Assembly (NCBI RefSeq): GCF_009720655.1
Contig: NZ_WNKS01000005.1
Coordinates: 124,001-188,000, forward strand
Length of the DNA: 64,000 nt
Reading direction: 5' to 3'
Source: Rhodoblastus acidophilus
GTDB taxonomy: Bacteria; Pseudomonadota; Alphaproteobacteria; Rhizobiales; Beijerinckiaceae
The translations under genes and the position numbers were made by a program. The notes under the pieces are model-generated. The model was not told the origin of the DNA and did no database searches. It saw only the letters and a list, made by a program, of their open reading frames with translations. Below, piece by piece: positions 54,608-64,000 of this stretch (positions are counted from its first letter, which is position 1; every line of letters begins with the position of its first letter).

Positions 54608-54799
54608 TGCAAAAACCAGTGCCGCCGCACGACACCCATGCGGCTCTGAAAGAGACTGATAACACGCAATCTTGTTCCGGAACGCCTTGTTTTCAATCAA
54701 GTCGATTCATGTTGCGAAACCTAAGGCCAAGTTCAGGCGCGCGTGGCGGGGCCGCTGCGCGGGCTTGTCGAAACGGGTTCCGGCGCCCACAATGGCCCG

Positions 54800-55462
54800 A
54801 TGTCGTCTTCCGCCTCGATCACGCCCGAGCTCCTGCTGCACGCCTATGCCTCCGGCCTGTTTCCCATGGCCGAGGACGCCGACGACGAGGATTTGCGCTG
54901 GTACGACCCGTCGCGCCGGGGCGTCTTTCCGCTCGACGGTTTCAACGTCTCAAAAAGCCTGGCCAAGGCGATCCGCTCGGGCGCATTCGAGATCAGGATC
55001 GACACGGATTTTTTCGGCGTTCTGGCCGGCTGCGCCGAGAGCGCGCCGGGCCGCGAAAAAACCTGGATCAACGGCCGCATCGCCGAGCTTTACGGCGCGC
55101 TGTTCGCCCATGGTTTCGTTCATACGGTCGAGGCGTGGCGCGGCGAAGACCTCGTCGGGGGGCTTTATGGCGTGGCGCTCGGCGGCGCCTTCTTTGGCGA
55201 GAGCATGTTCCACCGCGCGACCGACGCATCGAAAATCTGCCTGACCTATCTGGTCGCCCGGCTCAATCGCGGCGGTTTTTCCCTGCTCGACACGCAATAT
55301 ATCACGCCGCATCTCGCCAGCCTCGGCGCCGTGGAGATTTCGCGCGCCGCCTATCATCGACGGCTGCGTGCGGCGCTGCCGCTCCAGAGCCATTTTCGCG
55401 CGCTGCCGGTCGATGCGCCCGCCGACACGGTGCTCGCGCTGGCGCGCGGGGCGGCGCGCTGA
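54800..55462 (+). CDS. aat: Leucyl/phenylalanyl-tRNA--protein transferase
   Basis: Adds Leu or Phe to N-terminal Arg/Lys of N-end-rule substrates. 220 residues: LLLHAYASGLFPMAEDADD, RWYDPSRRGVFPL, HTVEAWRGEDLVGGLYGVALGGAFFGESMF and LDTQYITPHLASLGAVEISR are all diagnostic. The ATG at 54800 opens the homologous part; the frame continues upstream to 54743 without a good start. Confidence 0.93.
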   Translation: MSSSASITPELLLHAYASGLFPMAEDADDEDLRWYDPSRRGVFPLDGFNVSKSLAKAIRSGAFEIRIDTDFFGVLAGCAESAPGREKTWINGRIAELYGALFAHGFVHTVEAWRGEDLVGGLYGVALGGAFFGESMFHRATDASKICLTYLVARLNRGGFSLLDTQYITPHLASLGAVEISRAAYHRRLRAALPLQSHFRALPVDAPADTVLALARGAAR

Positions 55463-55531
55463 GGCGCGATGGCGGATTGGCGCTCACGGCCGGCGCGACA
55501 GGCCGTGAGCCTCGCTTGGTCCCGGCGATCC

Positions 55532-57727
55532 TCAGGCGGCGCGCACCGTCTTGAGGAACTCGCCCATCACTTTCCGCAGCGCCTCGGCTTGCCGCGCCAG
55601 GTCGACCACGGAGGTTTGCACCTGGCTGGCGGCGCTCGCGGAATCCTGCGCCGCCGCATTGATTCCGTGCAAGTCCTGCGACACCTGCTGCGTCCCGTTC
55701 GAGGCCACCACCACGCTCTGCGCGATCTCTTGGGTCGCCTCTCCCTGCTGCTCGACCGCGAGGGCGATGGCGCCGGCGATGGTCTTGAGCCGCTCGATCA
55801 CATTGGCGATGTTGACGATCGCCGTGGCCGACCCCTCGGTGGACCGCTGGATGTCGGAGATCTGCGCGCCGATTTCGGAGGTGGCGCGCCCGGTCTGCGA
55901 GGCGAGATCCTTCACCTCGTTGGCGACCACGGCGAAACCGCGCCCCGTTTCGCCCGCGCGCGCCGCCTCGATGGTCGCATTGAGCGCCAGCAGATTGGTC
56001 TGGCCGGCGATGGAATTGATGAGATCGACGATCTGGCCGATGGTCTGCGCCGAATCCGTCAATTCCTTGACCTTGCTGGAGGTCGCCTCGGCCTCGCTCG
56101 CCGCGTTGACGCTGATCGCGGCGGATTCGTCCACCTGCTGCTTGATCTCGCCAATGGCGGCGGTGAGCTGCTCGGCGGCGGCGGCGACGGTGCGCACATT
56201 CTGCGACGCCTCCTCGGCGGCGCCGGCGGCGGATTGCGCCTGATCCACCACGCGCCCCGTCGCCTGCGCCATGGTCGAGGACGCCGATTGCAACTGGTCG
56301 GAGGCGGCGACCACGCCCTGGACGAGATCGCTCATGGCGCGCTCGAAATCGTCGGCGAGCTTCAACATGGCGTCGTTGCGCTCGCGCTCCTGGCGCAGCC
56401 GGTCCGACTCCGCGGCTTCCGCCTTGCGGCGGGCCTCCTGCTCGGCCCCGACGCGGATCTGTTCCACGGCCCGCGAAATGTCGCCAATTTCGTCCTTGCG
56501 CTGCGCCCCGGCGATTTCCTTGAGCGTCTCGCCCCGGGCGAGCGCGCGCAAAGCCTCGGCCAGCTTGGCGATCGGCGAGGAAATGCCGCCAGCGACGAAG
56601 GTCATGGCGACCAGCGCCAGGACGCCGACGATCAGCGAGGCGACGACCTGCGCCGTCACATCGCTTTTTCCACGCGCGGCGAGCGCATCCGTGAGCTTGC
56701 GCGCGTCCGCCATCACCACGGCGCGCGGTTCGGTGATGATCACCGACCAGGCGCCGCCGGTGCGTCCCAGCGCAATCGGCGAAAACACTTTCAGGACGTC
56801 ATGCGCCGCATCGACGGACACATTGGCGCGCCCCTCGCGGATGGTCGCGACGTCCTGTTTGGCCGTGTCGTCCACAACGTCGAAGGGACCGCCGATCGCC
56901 TGCGGCTTGCCGCTGGCGGCGACAACCAGCCCGGAATTGGTGACGATGGAGACGCTGCCCTTGCCGCCGTAAATCGAGGAATTGACCTTTTCGGCCAGCG
57001 TCTGGATGAAATCGAGGTTGAAATCGGCGCCCGCCACGCCCGCGAACCGGCCGTCGACCATGATGGGAACGGACATGGTGGCGAGATGGACCGCCTTGCC
57101 CTGGACGATATAGGGCAATGGCGCCAGAATGCTTTCCTTGCCGGTTTCCTGCGGTCCCAGGAACCAGCCGCCCTTCATGACGCCGTTGGGATGGAGGTCG
57201 CGGCTGCTGTATTCGACCAGCGGCTGCAAGGCGATCTTGCCGGCGGCGTCACGCGTCCAGTAAGGCAAGGCGCGGCCGGTGTCGTCCGATCCCGCATCCT
57301 TGCGGTCGATGTATTTTTCGTCGAGACCGTCGAGAGCGTGCGGCAGCCATGCGCTGTAGGTTCCGTTGAAACGCGAATTGTCTTTCAGGTTCTGGAGCAG
57401 GATGTCGTTGAGTTGGGCGCGCCGCGCCTCGGACCGCGTTCCAAATTTTTCGGGGGGGCGCGCGATCATTTCGAGCGTCCGGGCCATGACGCGTGCGACG
57501 TTGAACGCGGAATCGACCTCGGTCTGGATCACGCCGGCCTGGGTCGCGGCGAGACGCGAGAGCGATTCCTTGCTCAGGCGATCAAGCAGTTCATCGACGC
57601 TTTCCGCGACATAGGCGGACGACTGGCCGGCGGAATAGATGCTGAAGCCGAGAATGGCGCCGGTGACAAGCACGACGCAAACGGCCGAGAGCGTGACAAT
57701 GCGCACCCTGATGGAATGAATGTTCAT
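55532..57727 (-). CDS. Methyl-accepting chemotaxis protein with double Cache domain
   Basis: 731 residues: N-terminal span (VTLSAVCVVLVTGAILGFSIY), a large periplasmic dCache_1-type sensor (~40-340; YWTRDAAGKI, LAPLPYIVQGKAVHLATMSVPI, FNLDFIQTLAEKV), a second span (~VVASLIVGVLALVAMTFVAG), HAMP, and the signalling domain with tip [29 protein letters not shown]. dCache_1 receptors often bind amino acids or other small ligands. It is inserted between aat and the DUF2155 gene. Confidence 0.9.
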   Translation of the reverse strand: MNIHSIRVRIVTLSAVCVVLVTGAILGFSIYSAGQSSAYVAESVDELLDRLSKESLSRLAATQAGVIQTEVDSAFNVARVMARTLEMIARPPEKFGTRSEARRAQLNDILLQNLKDNSRFNGTYSAWLPHALDGLDEKYIDRKDAGSDDTGRALPYWTRDAAGKIALQPLVEYSSRDLHPNGVMKGGWFLGPQETGKESILAPLPYIVQGKAVHLATMSVPIMVDGRFAGVAGADFNLDFIQTLAEKVNSSIYGGKGSVSIVTNSGLVVAASGKPQAIGGPFDVVDDTAKQDVATIREGRANVSVDAAHDVLKVFSPIALGRTGGAWSVIITEPRAVVMADARKLTDALAARGKSDVTAQVVASLIVGVLALVAMTFVAGGISSPIAKLAEALRALARGETLKEIAGAQRKDEIGDISRAVEQIRVGAEQEARRKAEAAESDRLRQERERNDAMLKLADDFERAMSDLVQGVVAASDQLQSASSTMAQATGRVVDQAQSAAGAAEEASQNVRTVAAAAEQLTAAIGEIKQQVDESAAISVNAASEAEATSSKVKELTDSAQTIGQIVDLINSIAGQTNLLALNATIEAARAGETGRGFAVVANEVKDLASQTGRATSEIGAQISDIQRSTEGSATAIVNIANVIERLKTIAGAIALAVEQQGEATQEIAQSVVVASNGTQQVSQDLHGINAAAQDSASAASQVQTSVVDLARQAEALRKVMGEFLKTVRAA

Positions 57728-57832
57728 GACCGCCTTCGCTGTAAAGGGTCGCGCATGCGGCGCGAGCAGGCAAGCGTAGCGGTCTTGGCTTATGCGAGGC
57801 TGGCCGTCGGAGGCGGCGCGAGCCGCCTCGTC

Positions 57833-58615
57833 TCAGAAGAGGTCGCGCAGGTTCGGGAAGCCGCCGCGCGGCTCGGGGGCTCGCGGCTGCGGCTGCGGCG
57901 CCGGCTGGGCCTGCGGCGGCTCGGTCGGCGGCGGCGGTTTGGGCTTCGGCTTCTTCTTCGGCTTTGGCGCGGGGGGCTGCGCGCCGGGGTCGGCGCCCGC
58001 CCCCGGAGGCGCGCCGACCTCGACCGGCGGCGGCAGCGGCGCGGGCCCTGCCGGCGGCGAACCCATGTCCACGGGCTCGGCCGGCGGGGGCGACTCGGCC
58101 GAGGAGGACGGCGCCTCCACCTTGGGTTCTTCCGGCTCCTGGGGTTTCAGGATGCGCGGTTTTTTAACCGGCGTGGGCGAGCTTTGCGCGTTGGGCGGGG
58201 TCGCGGCCGGGGTTCCTGGCGCCGGAGAGGCGATGACGTCCTTGCCGCCTTTGCAATCCTTCAGCCAGATGTCATAGACGGGATGCTCCACGCCATGCAG
58301 GCCGGGGCTCGCCGCGAACATCCATCCAGAGAAGATGCGTTTGGCGGTCTTGGCGCTTTCGACATCGTCGACTTCGACAAAACCTTCGGTGAGCGGGTTT
58401 TCCGTCTGCGGCCGGGTCAGGCACACGCGCGGCGTGATCTGCAGGGTGCCGAACTGCACGGTCTCGTCGATGGCGACGTCGAAGGAGATGATGCGGCCGG
58501 TGATCTTGTCCAGACCGGCGAACACGGCGTTGGGATTGCGGATCTGGTCGGCGCGCGCCGACGGACCGGCCAGCAGGCCAGCCGCGAGACAGAGCGCGAG
58601 AAAGGAAAGTCGCAT
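57833..58615 (-). CDS. DUF2155-domain secreted protein with Pro-rich tail
   Basis: 260 residues: signal peptide (FLALCLAAGLLAGPSARA), a DUF2155 domain (~23-130; FAGLDKITGRIISFDVAIDETVQFGTLQI, RIFSGWMFAASPGLHGVEHPVYDIWLKDC), then a ~120-residue proline/lysine tail (KPKPKPPPPTEPPQAQP). Function unknown but the domain is usually encoded beside NDUFA12 in alphaproteobacteria, as here (7 bases between genes). Confidence 0.85.
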   Translation of the reverse strand: MRLSFLALCLAAGLLAGPSARADQIRNPNAVFAGLDKITGRIISFDVAIDETVQFGTLQITPRVCLTRPQTENPLTEGFVEVDDVESAKTAKRIFSGWMFAASPGLHGVEHPVYDIWLKDCKGGKDVIASPAPGTPAATPPNAQSSPTPVKKPRILKPQEPEEPKVEAPSSSAESPPPAEPVDMGSPPAGPAPLPPPVEVGAPPGAGADPGAQPPAPKPKKKPKPKPPPPTEPPQAQPAPQPQPRAPEPRGGFPNLRDLF

Positions 58616-58622
58616 GGACGGC

Positions 58623-59027
58623 TCAGGCGTCGGGCGACCAGGCCTGGTAATCGCCGGTCGCAGCCGGACGGACGCCGGAGCGCAGCGTCGAGCCTTGCGG
58701 GCGCCAGGCGTTGGGCGTGCCGGTTTGATTGAAAACGTAGGGCTTTTCCCATTCGCGCGGCGTGTAGTCGGCGTTGGGGATGTCGTCGGTCTGGTAGTGC
58801 AGCCAGCCGTACCAACCCGGCGGGACTTTCGAACCTTCGGCGACGCCCTTGAAAATCACCCAGCGGCGGTTGAACCCCAGCGCGGGATCGATTCTGCCCT
58901 TTTTCCAGCGGTAATAAATGTTTCCGAACTCATCCTCGCCGACGCGCTCGCCGCGCAACGCCGTGTGAATACGGGTCGCCAGGGTCTGCTCGTTCCACCA
59001 GGTGAAGAGCTGCAGGAGCCATTTCAT
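58623..59027 (-). CDS. NADH:ubiquinone oxidoreductase subunit NDUFA12 family
   Basis: 134 residues homologous to the mitochondrial complex I subunit B17.2: VGEDEFGNIYYRWKKG, RRWVIFKG, PPGWYGWLHYQTDDIP and REWEKPYVFNQTGTPNAW. Alphaproteobacterial complex I carries this accessory subunit. It and the DUF2155 gene are one transcript, and nuo genes are elsewhere. Confidence 0.88.
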   Translation of the reverse strand: MKWLLQLFTWWNEQTLATRIHTALRGERVGEDEFGNIYYRWKKGRIDPALGFNRRWVIFKGVAEGSKVPPGWYGWLHYQTDDIPNADYTPREWEKPYVFNQTGTPNAWRPQGSTLRSGVRPAATGDYQAWSPDA

Positions 59028-59314
59028 CGCGCGAATCCAAAATTCAGGCCGGGAGATTTTTCGCGGCGGACTATGGCGGCGCCGGGTGAGGATGTCCAGT
59101 CGTTCATTGGGGCGATACGGGGGCGAAGCGTTGACGGGAGCGCAAGCACGGGCGTATCGCAGGGGCGGATGAGGGGGCGCCCGTCGCCAGGAAAGAACGA
59201 CTCATCCGACGCCAAAGCGCGTCCGCAAGGACGGGCGTCTCTTGACGCCCTGTCGCGCCGCCTTGTCCCGCAAAGGGTGCAAGGATGGCGCCCTGAAACA
59301 TGGGGAGTCCCGCC

Positions 59315-59671
59315 ATGACCGTCGCCCTCGCCGGCATTTTCCTTTGCCAATTGCTCGGCGAATTGATTTGCCGCCTGTTTGCCCTGCCCCTGCCCGGCCC
59401 CGTTGTCGGCATGGGCCTGTTGTTCGCCTATTTGCTCGCGCGCGGCGGACAGGGCCAAAAAGCCGTTCCCAAGCCGCTCGGGGCCATCGCCGACCAGTTG
59501 CTCGGCCATTTGTCGCTGCTGTTCGTGCCGGCGACCGTCGGCATGATGCGCTATTTCGACATTCTCTCGGCCAACGCCCTGCTGCTGACCGTCACCCTGC
59601 TGGCCTCCACGGCGCTGACGCTGGCGGCGACCGCCCTCACCTTCCGCCTGCTGACGAGGGCGAAATCGTGA
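59315..59671 (+). CDS. lrgA: CidA/LrgA-family membrane protein
   Basis: 118 residues with four predicted spans (AGIFLCQLLGELI, LPGPVVGMGLLFAYLLA, LSLLFVPATVGMM, LLLTVTLLASTALTLAA). CidA/LrgA proteins are holin-like and, with LrgB, affect cell lysis and pyruvate or overflow transport. GGGGAG lies 7 bases before the ATG at 59315; the ATG at 59300 is less likely. The 287 bases before it, after NDUFA12, contain nothing I can name. Confidence 0.88.
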   Translation: MTVALAGIFLCQLLGELICRLFALPLPGPVVGMGLLFAYLLARGGQGQKAVPKPLGAIADQLLGHLSLLFVPATVGMMRYFDILSANALLLTVTLLASTALTLAATALTFRLLTRAKS

Positions 59672-60402
59672 TCGAACATCTTCTCCCCCATGGCGCGGAA
59701 GCCTGGGTCTATCTCGCCCACACGCCGCTGCTGTGGCTGACCCTGACCCTGGTCGCCTATGTCGTCGCCGACCGGATCTCCATTGCGGCCGGCCGCCACC
59801 CGGCCGTCAATCTGGTGGTGATCGCCGCCGCCATGATCATTCTGGCGCTCACTCTGACGGGAACCAGCTACGAGACCTATTTTGAAGGCGCCCAGTTCAT
59901 CCATTTCCTGCTCGGCCCCGCCACCGTCGCCCTGGCCATTCCGCTCTACCGACATTGGGAGCGGGTGCGGGCCTCGGCCTTGCCGATCCTGGCCTCGCTG
60001 ACGGTGGGCGCGCTGGTCGGCATTTTTTCCGCCGCCCTGATCGCGCGCGCGCTAAAAGGCTCCGACCTGATCGTCGCTTCGCTCGCGCCGAAATCCGTGA
60101 CCTCGCCCATCGCCATGGGCCTGTCCGAAAAACTCGGCGGCGCGCCTTTCCTCACCACGGCGCTGGTGATCGTCACCGGCGTCGCCGGCGCGATGATGCT
60201 GTCGCCGCTGATGCGGCTGCTGCGAATCAAGGATTCGGCGGCCATCGGCATGGCGGCGGGGGTCGCCTCGCATGGCATCGGCACGGCGCGCGCCTTCCAT
60301 ATCGATTCGGTCGCGGGCGCTTTTGGCGGCATAGGCATGGGCCTGAACGGCGCCTTCACCAGCCTCGTCCTGCCGATTCTGCGGCCTTTGCTGGGACTCT
60401 AG
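59668..60402 (+). CDS. lrgB: CidB/LrgB-family membrane protein
   Basis: 244 residues with about six to eight spans and the LrgB signature (LGPATVALAIPLYRH, SVTSPIAMGLSEKLGG, VASHGIGTARA). It begins with GTG and overlaps lrgA by 4 bases (GTGA), so the two are translated together. The TAG stop falls at the edge of a palindromic repeat. Confidence 0.9.
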   Translation: MIEHLLPHGAEAWVYLAHTPLLWLTLTLVAYVVADRISIAAGRHPAVNLVVIAAAMIILALTLTGTSYETYFEGAQFIHFLLGPATVALAIPLYRHWERVRASALPILASLTVGALVGIFSAALIARALKGSDLIVASLAPKSVTSPIAMGLSEKLGGAPFLTTALVIVTGVAGAMMLSPLMRLLRIKDSAAIGMAAGVASHGIGTARAFHIDSVAGAFGGIGMGLNGAFTSLVLPILRPLLGL

Positions 60403-60451
60403 AGCGTGATCTTTTCCGAAAACCGGTTTCCACTTTTCGGGATCATGCTCT
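60401..60451. repeat. Palindromic repeat, family copy 3 (after lrgB)
   Basis: agagcgtgatc...gatcatgctct is a 51-base imperfect palindrome with the core ccgaaaaccggtttccacttttcgg. It resembles the elements at 2356-2405 and 46378-46427 (shared aaccggattccact-type core). Confidence 0.7.
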
Positions 60452-60526
60452 AGCCAAGGTCCGGGGGCGTTAGCCGACAATGGCGGAAAAAGTAAAGAAT
60501 TTCTTAAAAATCCGTCCAAACCATCC

Positions 60527-60581
60527 CCACAATCCTCAAATTGTGGTGGCGGTTGATAAGTCACCCACAACATCTTGACGG
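60527..60581. promoter_or_regulatory. Possible repressor sites upstream of nrdJ
   Basis: A 20-base palindrome ccacaat...attgtgg at 60527-60546 is followed, ~32 bases centre to centre, by cccacaacatcttgacgg at 60564-60581. A pair with this spacing suits NrdR, which represses nrd genes, but the sequences match the known box only loosely. The rest of the 384-base gap (60403-60786) holds no other recognised element, and I see no cobalamin riboswitch. Confidence 0.25.
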
Positions 60582-60786
60582 GCGGAGGGGGCGGTCTTAG
60601 CATCGCCTCATTCCTTCGAGAGGCGGTTTTTGCGGCTCCGGCCGCAAACTTTTGGCGCGCGCCCCCCTTGCGAACGGAGCGTTCAAATTGGTCGCGTAGC
60701 TGCCGCGTCGTCGGGTCTTTCCCGGCGCGAACGCGGTTGCGCGTCCGGCGTTATCGACACGACATCAGGCGGGGGCGGAAACACAA

Positions 60787-63700
60787 ATGCGGATCGAGCG
60801 GCACTACACCAGGGCGGGCCAGTCTCCCTATCAATCGATCGAGTTTCGCGAAACCAAGAGCGAGATCCGCAATCCCGACGGCAGCACCGTCTTTTCACAG
60901 ACCGGCATCGAGACCCCGGCCGCCTGGAGCCAGGTGGCCTGCGACGTGCTCGCGCAGAAATATTTCCGCAAGGCCGGCGTTCCCGCGCGCCTGAAAAAAG
61001 TCGAAGAGACGTCCATCCCCTCCTTCCTGTGGCGCTCCGTTCCCGACGAGGTCGCGCTCGCCGAACTCCCGGAAAAGGAGCGTTTCGGCGGCGAAACCTC
61101 GGCCAAGCAAGTATTCGATCGCCTCGCCGGCGCCTGGGCCTACTGGGGTTATAAAGGCGGCTATTTCGATTCCGACGAGGACGCGCAAGCCTTCTTCGAC
61201 GAAATGCGCTACATGCTGGCCCGCCAGATCGCCGCGCCCAACTCGCCGCAATGGTTTAATACTGGCCTGCACTGGGCCTATGGCGTCGACGGCCCCGGCC
61301 AGGGCCATTTTTATGTCGACCACGAGACGGGCGTCCTCACCGCCTCGAACTCGGCCTATGAGCACCCGCAGCCCCACGCCTGCTTCATCCAGTCCGTGCG
61401 CGACGACCTCGTCAACGAGGGCGGCATCATGGACCTGTGGGTCCGCGAAGCGCGTCTCTTTAAGTATGGCTCCGGCACCGGCGCCAATTTCTCCAGCCTG
61501 CGCGCCGAGAACGAGCGCCTCTCCGGCGGCGGAAAAAGCTCCGGCCTGATGTCGTTCTTAAAAATCGGCGACCGCGCCGCCGGCGCGATCAAGTCGGGCG
61601 GCACCACGCGCCGCGCCGCCAAAATGGTGGTGGTCGACGCCGACCACCCCGACATCGAGGCCTTCATTGACTGGAAGGTCCACGAGGAAGAAAAGGTCGC
61701 CGCCCTGGTCGCCGGCTCCAAAACCCTGCGCAAGCACATGAAGGCCGTGTTCAAGGCCGCCGTGAACTGCGAAGGCCCCGGCGACGACTGTTTCAACCCG
61801 GACAAGAACCCCGCCCTCAAGCGCGAGATCAAACTCGCCCGCCGCGCCAACTGCCCCGACAGTTTTATCAAGCGCGTGCTGCAATACGCCAAGCAGGGTT
61901 TTACCAGCTTCGACATCGACGAATACAACACGGATTGGGATTCTGAGGCTTACCTCACCGTCTCCGGCCAAAACTCCAACAACAGCGTCCGCATCACCGA
62001 CGCCTTTTTGCGCGCGGTCGAGCAGGACGGCGACTGGAACCTGACCCGCCGCACCGACGGCAAGACCGCGAAAACGCTGAAGGCCGCGGCCCTCTGGGAC
62101 AAGATCGGCTATGCCGCCTGGGCCTCGGCCGACCCCGGCCTGCAATTCCACACCACCATCAACGACTGGCACACCTGCCCGGCCGGCGGCGAGATTCGCG
62201 CGTCAAATCCGTGCTCCGAGTACATGTTCCTCGACGACACGGCCTGCAATCTCGCCTCGCTGAACCTGCTGCAATTCCGCGACCCCGAGACGAAGAAATT
62301 CGACATCGCCGCCTACGAGCACGCGGTCCGTTTGTGGACGGTCGTGCTGGAAATCTCGGTGCTGATGGCGCAATTCCCGTCGCGCGAGATCGCCCAGCTT
62401 TCGTATGACTACCGCACGCTCGGCCTCGGCTTCGCCAACATCGGCGGCCTCCTGATGTCGTCCGGCCTCGCCTATGATTCCGACGCCGGCCGCAGCCTGT
62501 GCGGCGCGCTGTCGGCGATCATGACCGGCGTCTGCTACGCGACGTCAGCCGAAATGGCGCAAAAGCTTGGCGCCTTCGCCCGCTATGCCGGCAATGAAGG
62601 CGCCATGCTGCGGGTGATCCGCAACCATCGCAAGGCCGCCTATGGCGAGACCATCGGTTTTGAAGGCTTGGCCGTGAACCCGGTGCCGCTCGACGCCGCC
62701 TCCTGCCCCGAGCCGATCCTGATCGACCACGCCAAGCGCGCCTGGGATCGCGCCCTGACGCTCGGCGAAAAGCACGGGTTTCGGAACGCGCAAGTCTCCG
62801 TCGTCGCCCCCACCGGCACGATCGGCCTGGTCATGGATTGCGACACCACGGGCATCGAGCCCGACTTCGCCCTGGTCAAATTCAAAAAGCTCGCCGGCGG
62901 CGGCTATTTTAAGATCATCAACCGCGCCGTCCCCGAAGGTTTGCGCGCTCTCGGCTACACCGAAGCGCAAATCGCCGAAATCGAGGTTTTCGCCGTCGGC
63001 CACGGCAACCTCAACCAGTCCGCCGGCGTCAACCCGACGACCTTGAGAGCCAAAGGGTTTGGCGACGCCCAGCTCGCCGCCCTGGAACAGGCCCTGTCCG
63101 GCGCCTTCGACATCAAGTTCGCCTTCAACAAATTCGTCCTGGGCCCGGAATTTTTGGCGAACACGCTCAAAGTCCCGTTTGAAAAACTGGACGACCCCAG
63201 CTTCGAGCTCCTCCCCTTCCTCGGTTTTTCGAAAGCCGAGATCGAAGCCGCCAACATCCACGTCTGCGGCGCGATGACGGTCGAGGGCGCCCCGCATCTG
63301 AAACACGAGCATTACGCGGTGTTCGACTGCGCCAACCCCTGTGGCCGCACCGGCAAGCGTTATCTGTCGGTCGAAAGCCACATCCGCATGATGGCGGCGT
63401 CGCAGCCCTTCATTTCCGGCGCGATTTCGAAAACCATCAACATGCCCAACGACGCCACCGTTGAGGACTGCAAGAACGCCTATCTGCTCTCCTGGCGCCT
63501 CGCGCTCAAGGCCAACGCGCTCTACCGCGACGGCTCCAAACTGTCGCAGCCGCTGAACTCGCAACTGATCAGCGACGAGGACGAGGAGGAGGACGCTTTT
63601 GACGCCTTCATCGAGCAGACCCAGCCGGCGCGCGCGACGCAGATCGCCGAAAAAATCGTCGAGCGCGTCATCGAGCGCGTCGAGCGCCGCCGCGATCGCG

Positions 63701-64000
63701 AAAAGCTGCCCGACCGGCGCAAAGGCTACACCCAGAAGGCGGTGGTCGGCGGCCACAAGGTTTATTTGCGCACCGGCGAATACAGCGACGGCCGCATCGG
63801 CGAAATTTTTATCGACATGCACAAGGAAGGCGCGGCCTTCCGCAGCTTGATGAACAATTTCGCCATCGCGATCTCGGTCGGCCTGCAATATGGCGTGCCG
63901 CTGGAGGAATATGTCGACGCCTTCACCTTCACCCGCTTCGAGCCCGCGGGGTTTGTGCAGGGCAATGACGCGATCAAGAACGCGACGTCGATCCTCGACT
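60787..64000 (+). CDS. nrdJ: Adenosylcobalamin-dependent ribonucleotide reductase (class II), 3' end cut
   Basis: Reduces ribonucleotides with a B12-generated thiyl radical and needs no oxygen. About 1071 residues are present and the frame is open at the right edge. Seen are [26 protein letters not shown] (first redox Cys), the active-site run [44 protein letters not shown] and the late [19 protein letters not shown]. It is the large (~1200-residue) NrdJ form of alphaproteobacteria. ATG at 60787 starts the homologous part. Confidence 0.96.
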   Translation, partial: MRIERHYTRAGQSPYQSIEFRETKSEIRNPDGSTVFSQTGIETPAAWSQVACDVLAQKYFRKAGVPARLKKVEETSIPSFLWRSVPDEVALAELPEKERFGGETSAKQVFDRLAGAWAYWGYKGGYFDSDEDAQAFFDEMRYMLARQIAAPNSPQWFNTGLHWAYGVDGPGQGHFYVDHETGVLTASNSAYEHPQPHACFIQSVRDDLVNEGGIMDLWVREARLFKYGSGTGANFSSLRAENERLSGGGKSSGLMSFLKIGDRAAGAIKSGGTTRRAAKMVVVDADHPDIEAFIDWKVHEEEKVAALVAGSKTLRKHMKAVFKAAVNCEGPGDDCFNPDKNPALKREIKLARRANCPDSFIKRVLQYAKQGFTSFDIDEYNTDWDSEAYLTVSGQNSNNSVRITDAFLRAVEQDGDWNLTRRTDGKTAKTLKAAALWDKIGYAAWASADPGLQFHTTINDWHTCPAGGEIRASNPCSEYMFLDDTACNLASLNLLQFRDPETKKFDIAAYEHAVRLWTVVLEISVLMAQFPSREIAQLSYDYRTLGLGFANIGGLLMSSGLAYDSDAGRSLCGALSAIMTGVCYATSAEMAQKLGAFARYAGNEGAMLRVIRNHRKAAYGETIGFEGLAVNPVPLDAASCPEPILIDHAKRAWDRALTLGEKHGFRNAQVSVVAPTGTIGLVMDCDTTGIEPDFALVKFKKLAGGGYFKIINRAVPEGLRALGYTEAQIAEIEVFAVGHGNLNQSAGVNPTTLRAKGFGDAQLAALEQALSGAFDIKFAFNKFVLGPEFLANTLKVPFEKLDDPSFELLPFLGFSKAEIEAANIHVCGAMTVEGAPHLKHEHYAVFDCANPCGRTGKRYLSVESHIRMMAASQPFISGAISKTINMPNDATVEDCKNAYLLSWRLALKANALYRDGSKLSQPLNSQLISDEDEEEDAFDAFIEQTQPARATQIAEKIVERVIERVERRRDREKLPDRRKGYTQKAVVGGHKVYLRTGEYSDGRIGEIFIDMHKEGAAFRSLMNNFAIAISVGLQYGVPLEEYVDAFTFTRFEPAGFVQGNDAIKNATSILD

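Noticed and set aside
55469-58732. 1087-residue plus-strand open frame opposite the double-Cache receptor
   Set aside because: Same kind of GC shadow; the minus strand codes clear chemoreceptor, DUF2155 and signal sequences.
59028-59314. Gene in the 287-base gap between NDUFA12 and lrgA
   Set aside because: Only GC-rich frames without homology; nothing I can name.
60403-60786. Cobalamin riboswitch before nrdJ
   Set aside because: I cannot see the conserved B12-box core or the expected stems in the 384-base gap.

Overview
The window is a 64 kb piece of a GC-rich alphaproteobacterial chromosome, probably from the Hyphomicrobiales (Rhizobiales). Pointers are the order tatA-tatB-tatC-serS-surE-pcm-nlpD, the accB-accC / aat / DUF2155 / NDUFA12 neighbourhood, an Irr-type iron box, a B12-dependent ribonucleotide reductase (nrdJ), a class I PHA synthase and an orphan cbbY. 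The genus cannot be fixed from sequence reading; a methylotroph, phototroph or relative in the Beijerinckiaceae/Methylocystaceae would fit. Most of the window is ordinary core genome on both strands. I see no tRNA or rRNA gene, transposase, integrase or CRISPR array.

Layout. 1-4142: the pyruvate dehydrogenase operon aceE(partial)-aceF-lpdA, of the homodimeric-E1 type, with a lipoyl domain on E3. 4159-6475: a small accessory stretch with a DCC/SDR gene pair, an 81 percent identical relic of the lpdA 3' end, and an AT-richer pair made of a winged-helix-like protein and a phage-type adenine methyltransferase with a perfect CtrA-type site upstream. 6476-20639: cbbY, a large AsmA-like protein, bcp, parE, cytochrome b561, rhlE, a lytic transglycosylase, ppsR, pepP and folE. 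20762-35234: hisI, a HAD phosphatase, a chemoreceptor, a His-rich secreted protein, an outer-membrane protein with a perfect Irr box, phaC, an aminotransferase, argC, fmdB, a phosphodiesterase/phosphatase, pagL-like and an MFS transporter. 35587-46238: an active-type M23 peptidase, murI, a HAD phosphatase, rpsD, an alpha/beta hydrolase, panC, a GGCT-like protein, a GYF_2 membrane protein, nlpD, pcm and surE. 46617-64000: serS, tatCBA, accBC, a winged-helix/TPR membrane protein, aat, a second chemoreceptor, DUF2155, NDUFA12, lrgAB and nrdJ (runs off the end).

Functional themes are central carbon entry and storage (PDH, phaC, accBC, PPDK regulation), envelope construction and remodelling (AsmA-like, lytic transglycosylase, M23, NlpD, MurI, PagL, Tat export), DNA and nucleotide metabolism (parE, folE, nrdJ) and chemotaxis (two receptors). 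Intergenic gaps carry several families of short palindromic repeats. The most distinctive items are the methyltransferase mini-island with its CtrA-type site, the lpdA relic, the Irr box, an SD-in-loop hairpin over a small membrane-protein start, and the long Lys/Ala/Pro N-terminal extension of the PHA synthase. No clearly new multi-gene system was found; the methyltransferase/winged-helix pair is the nearest candidate.
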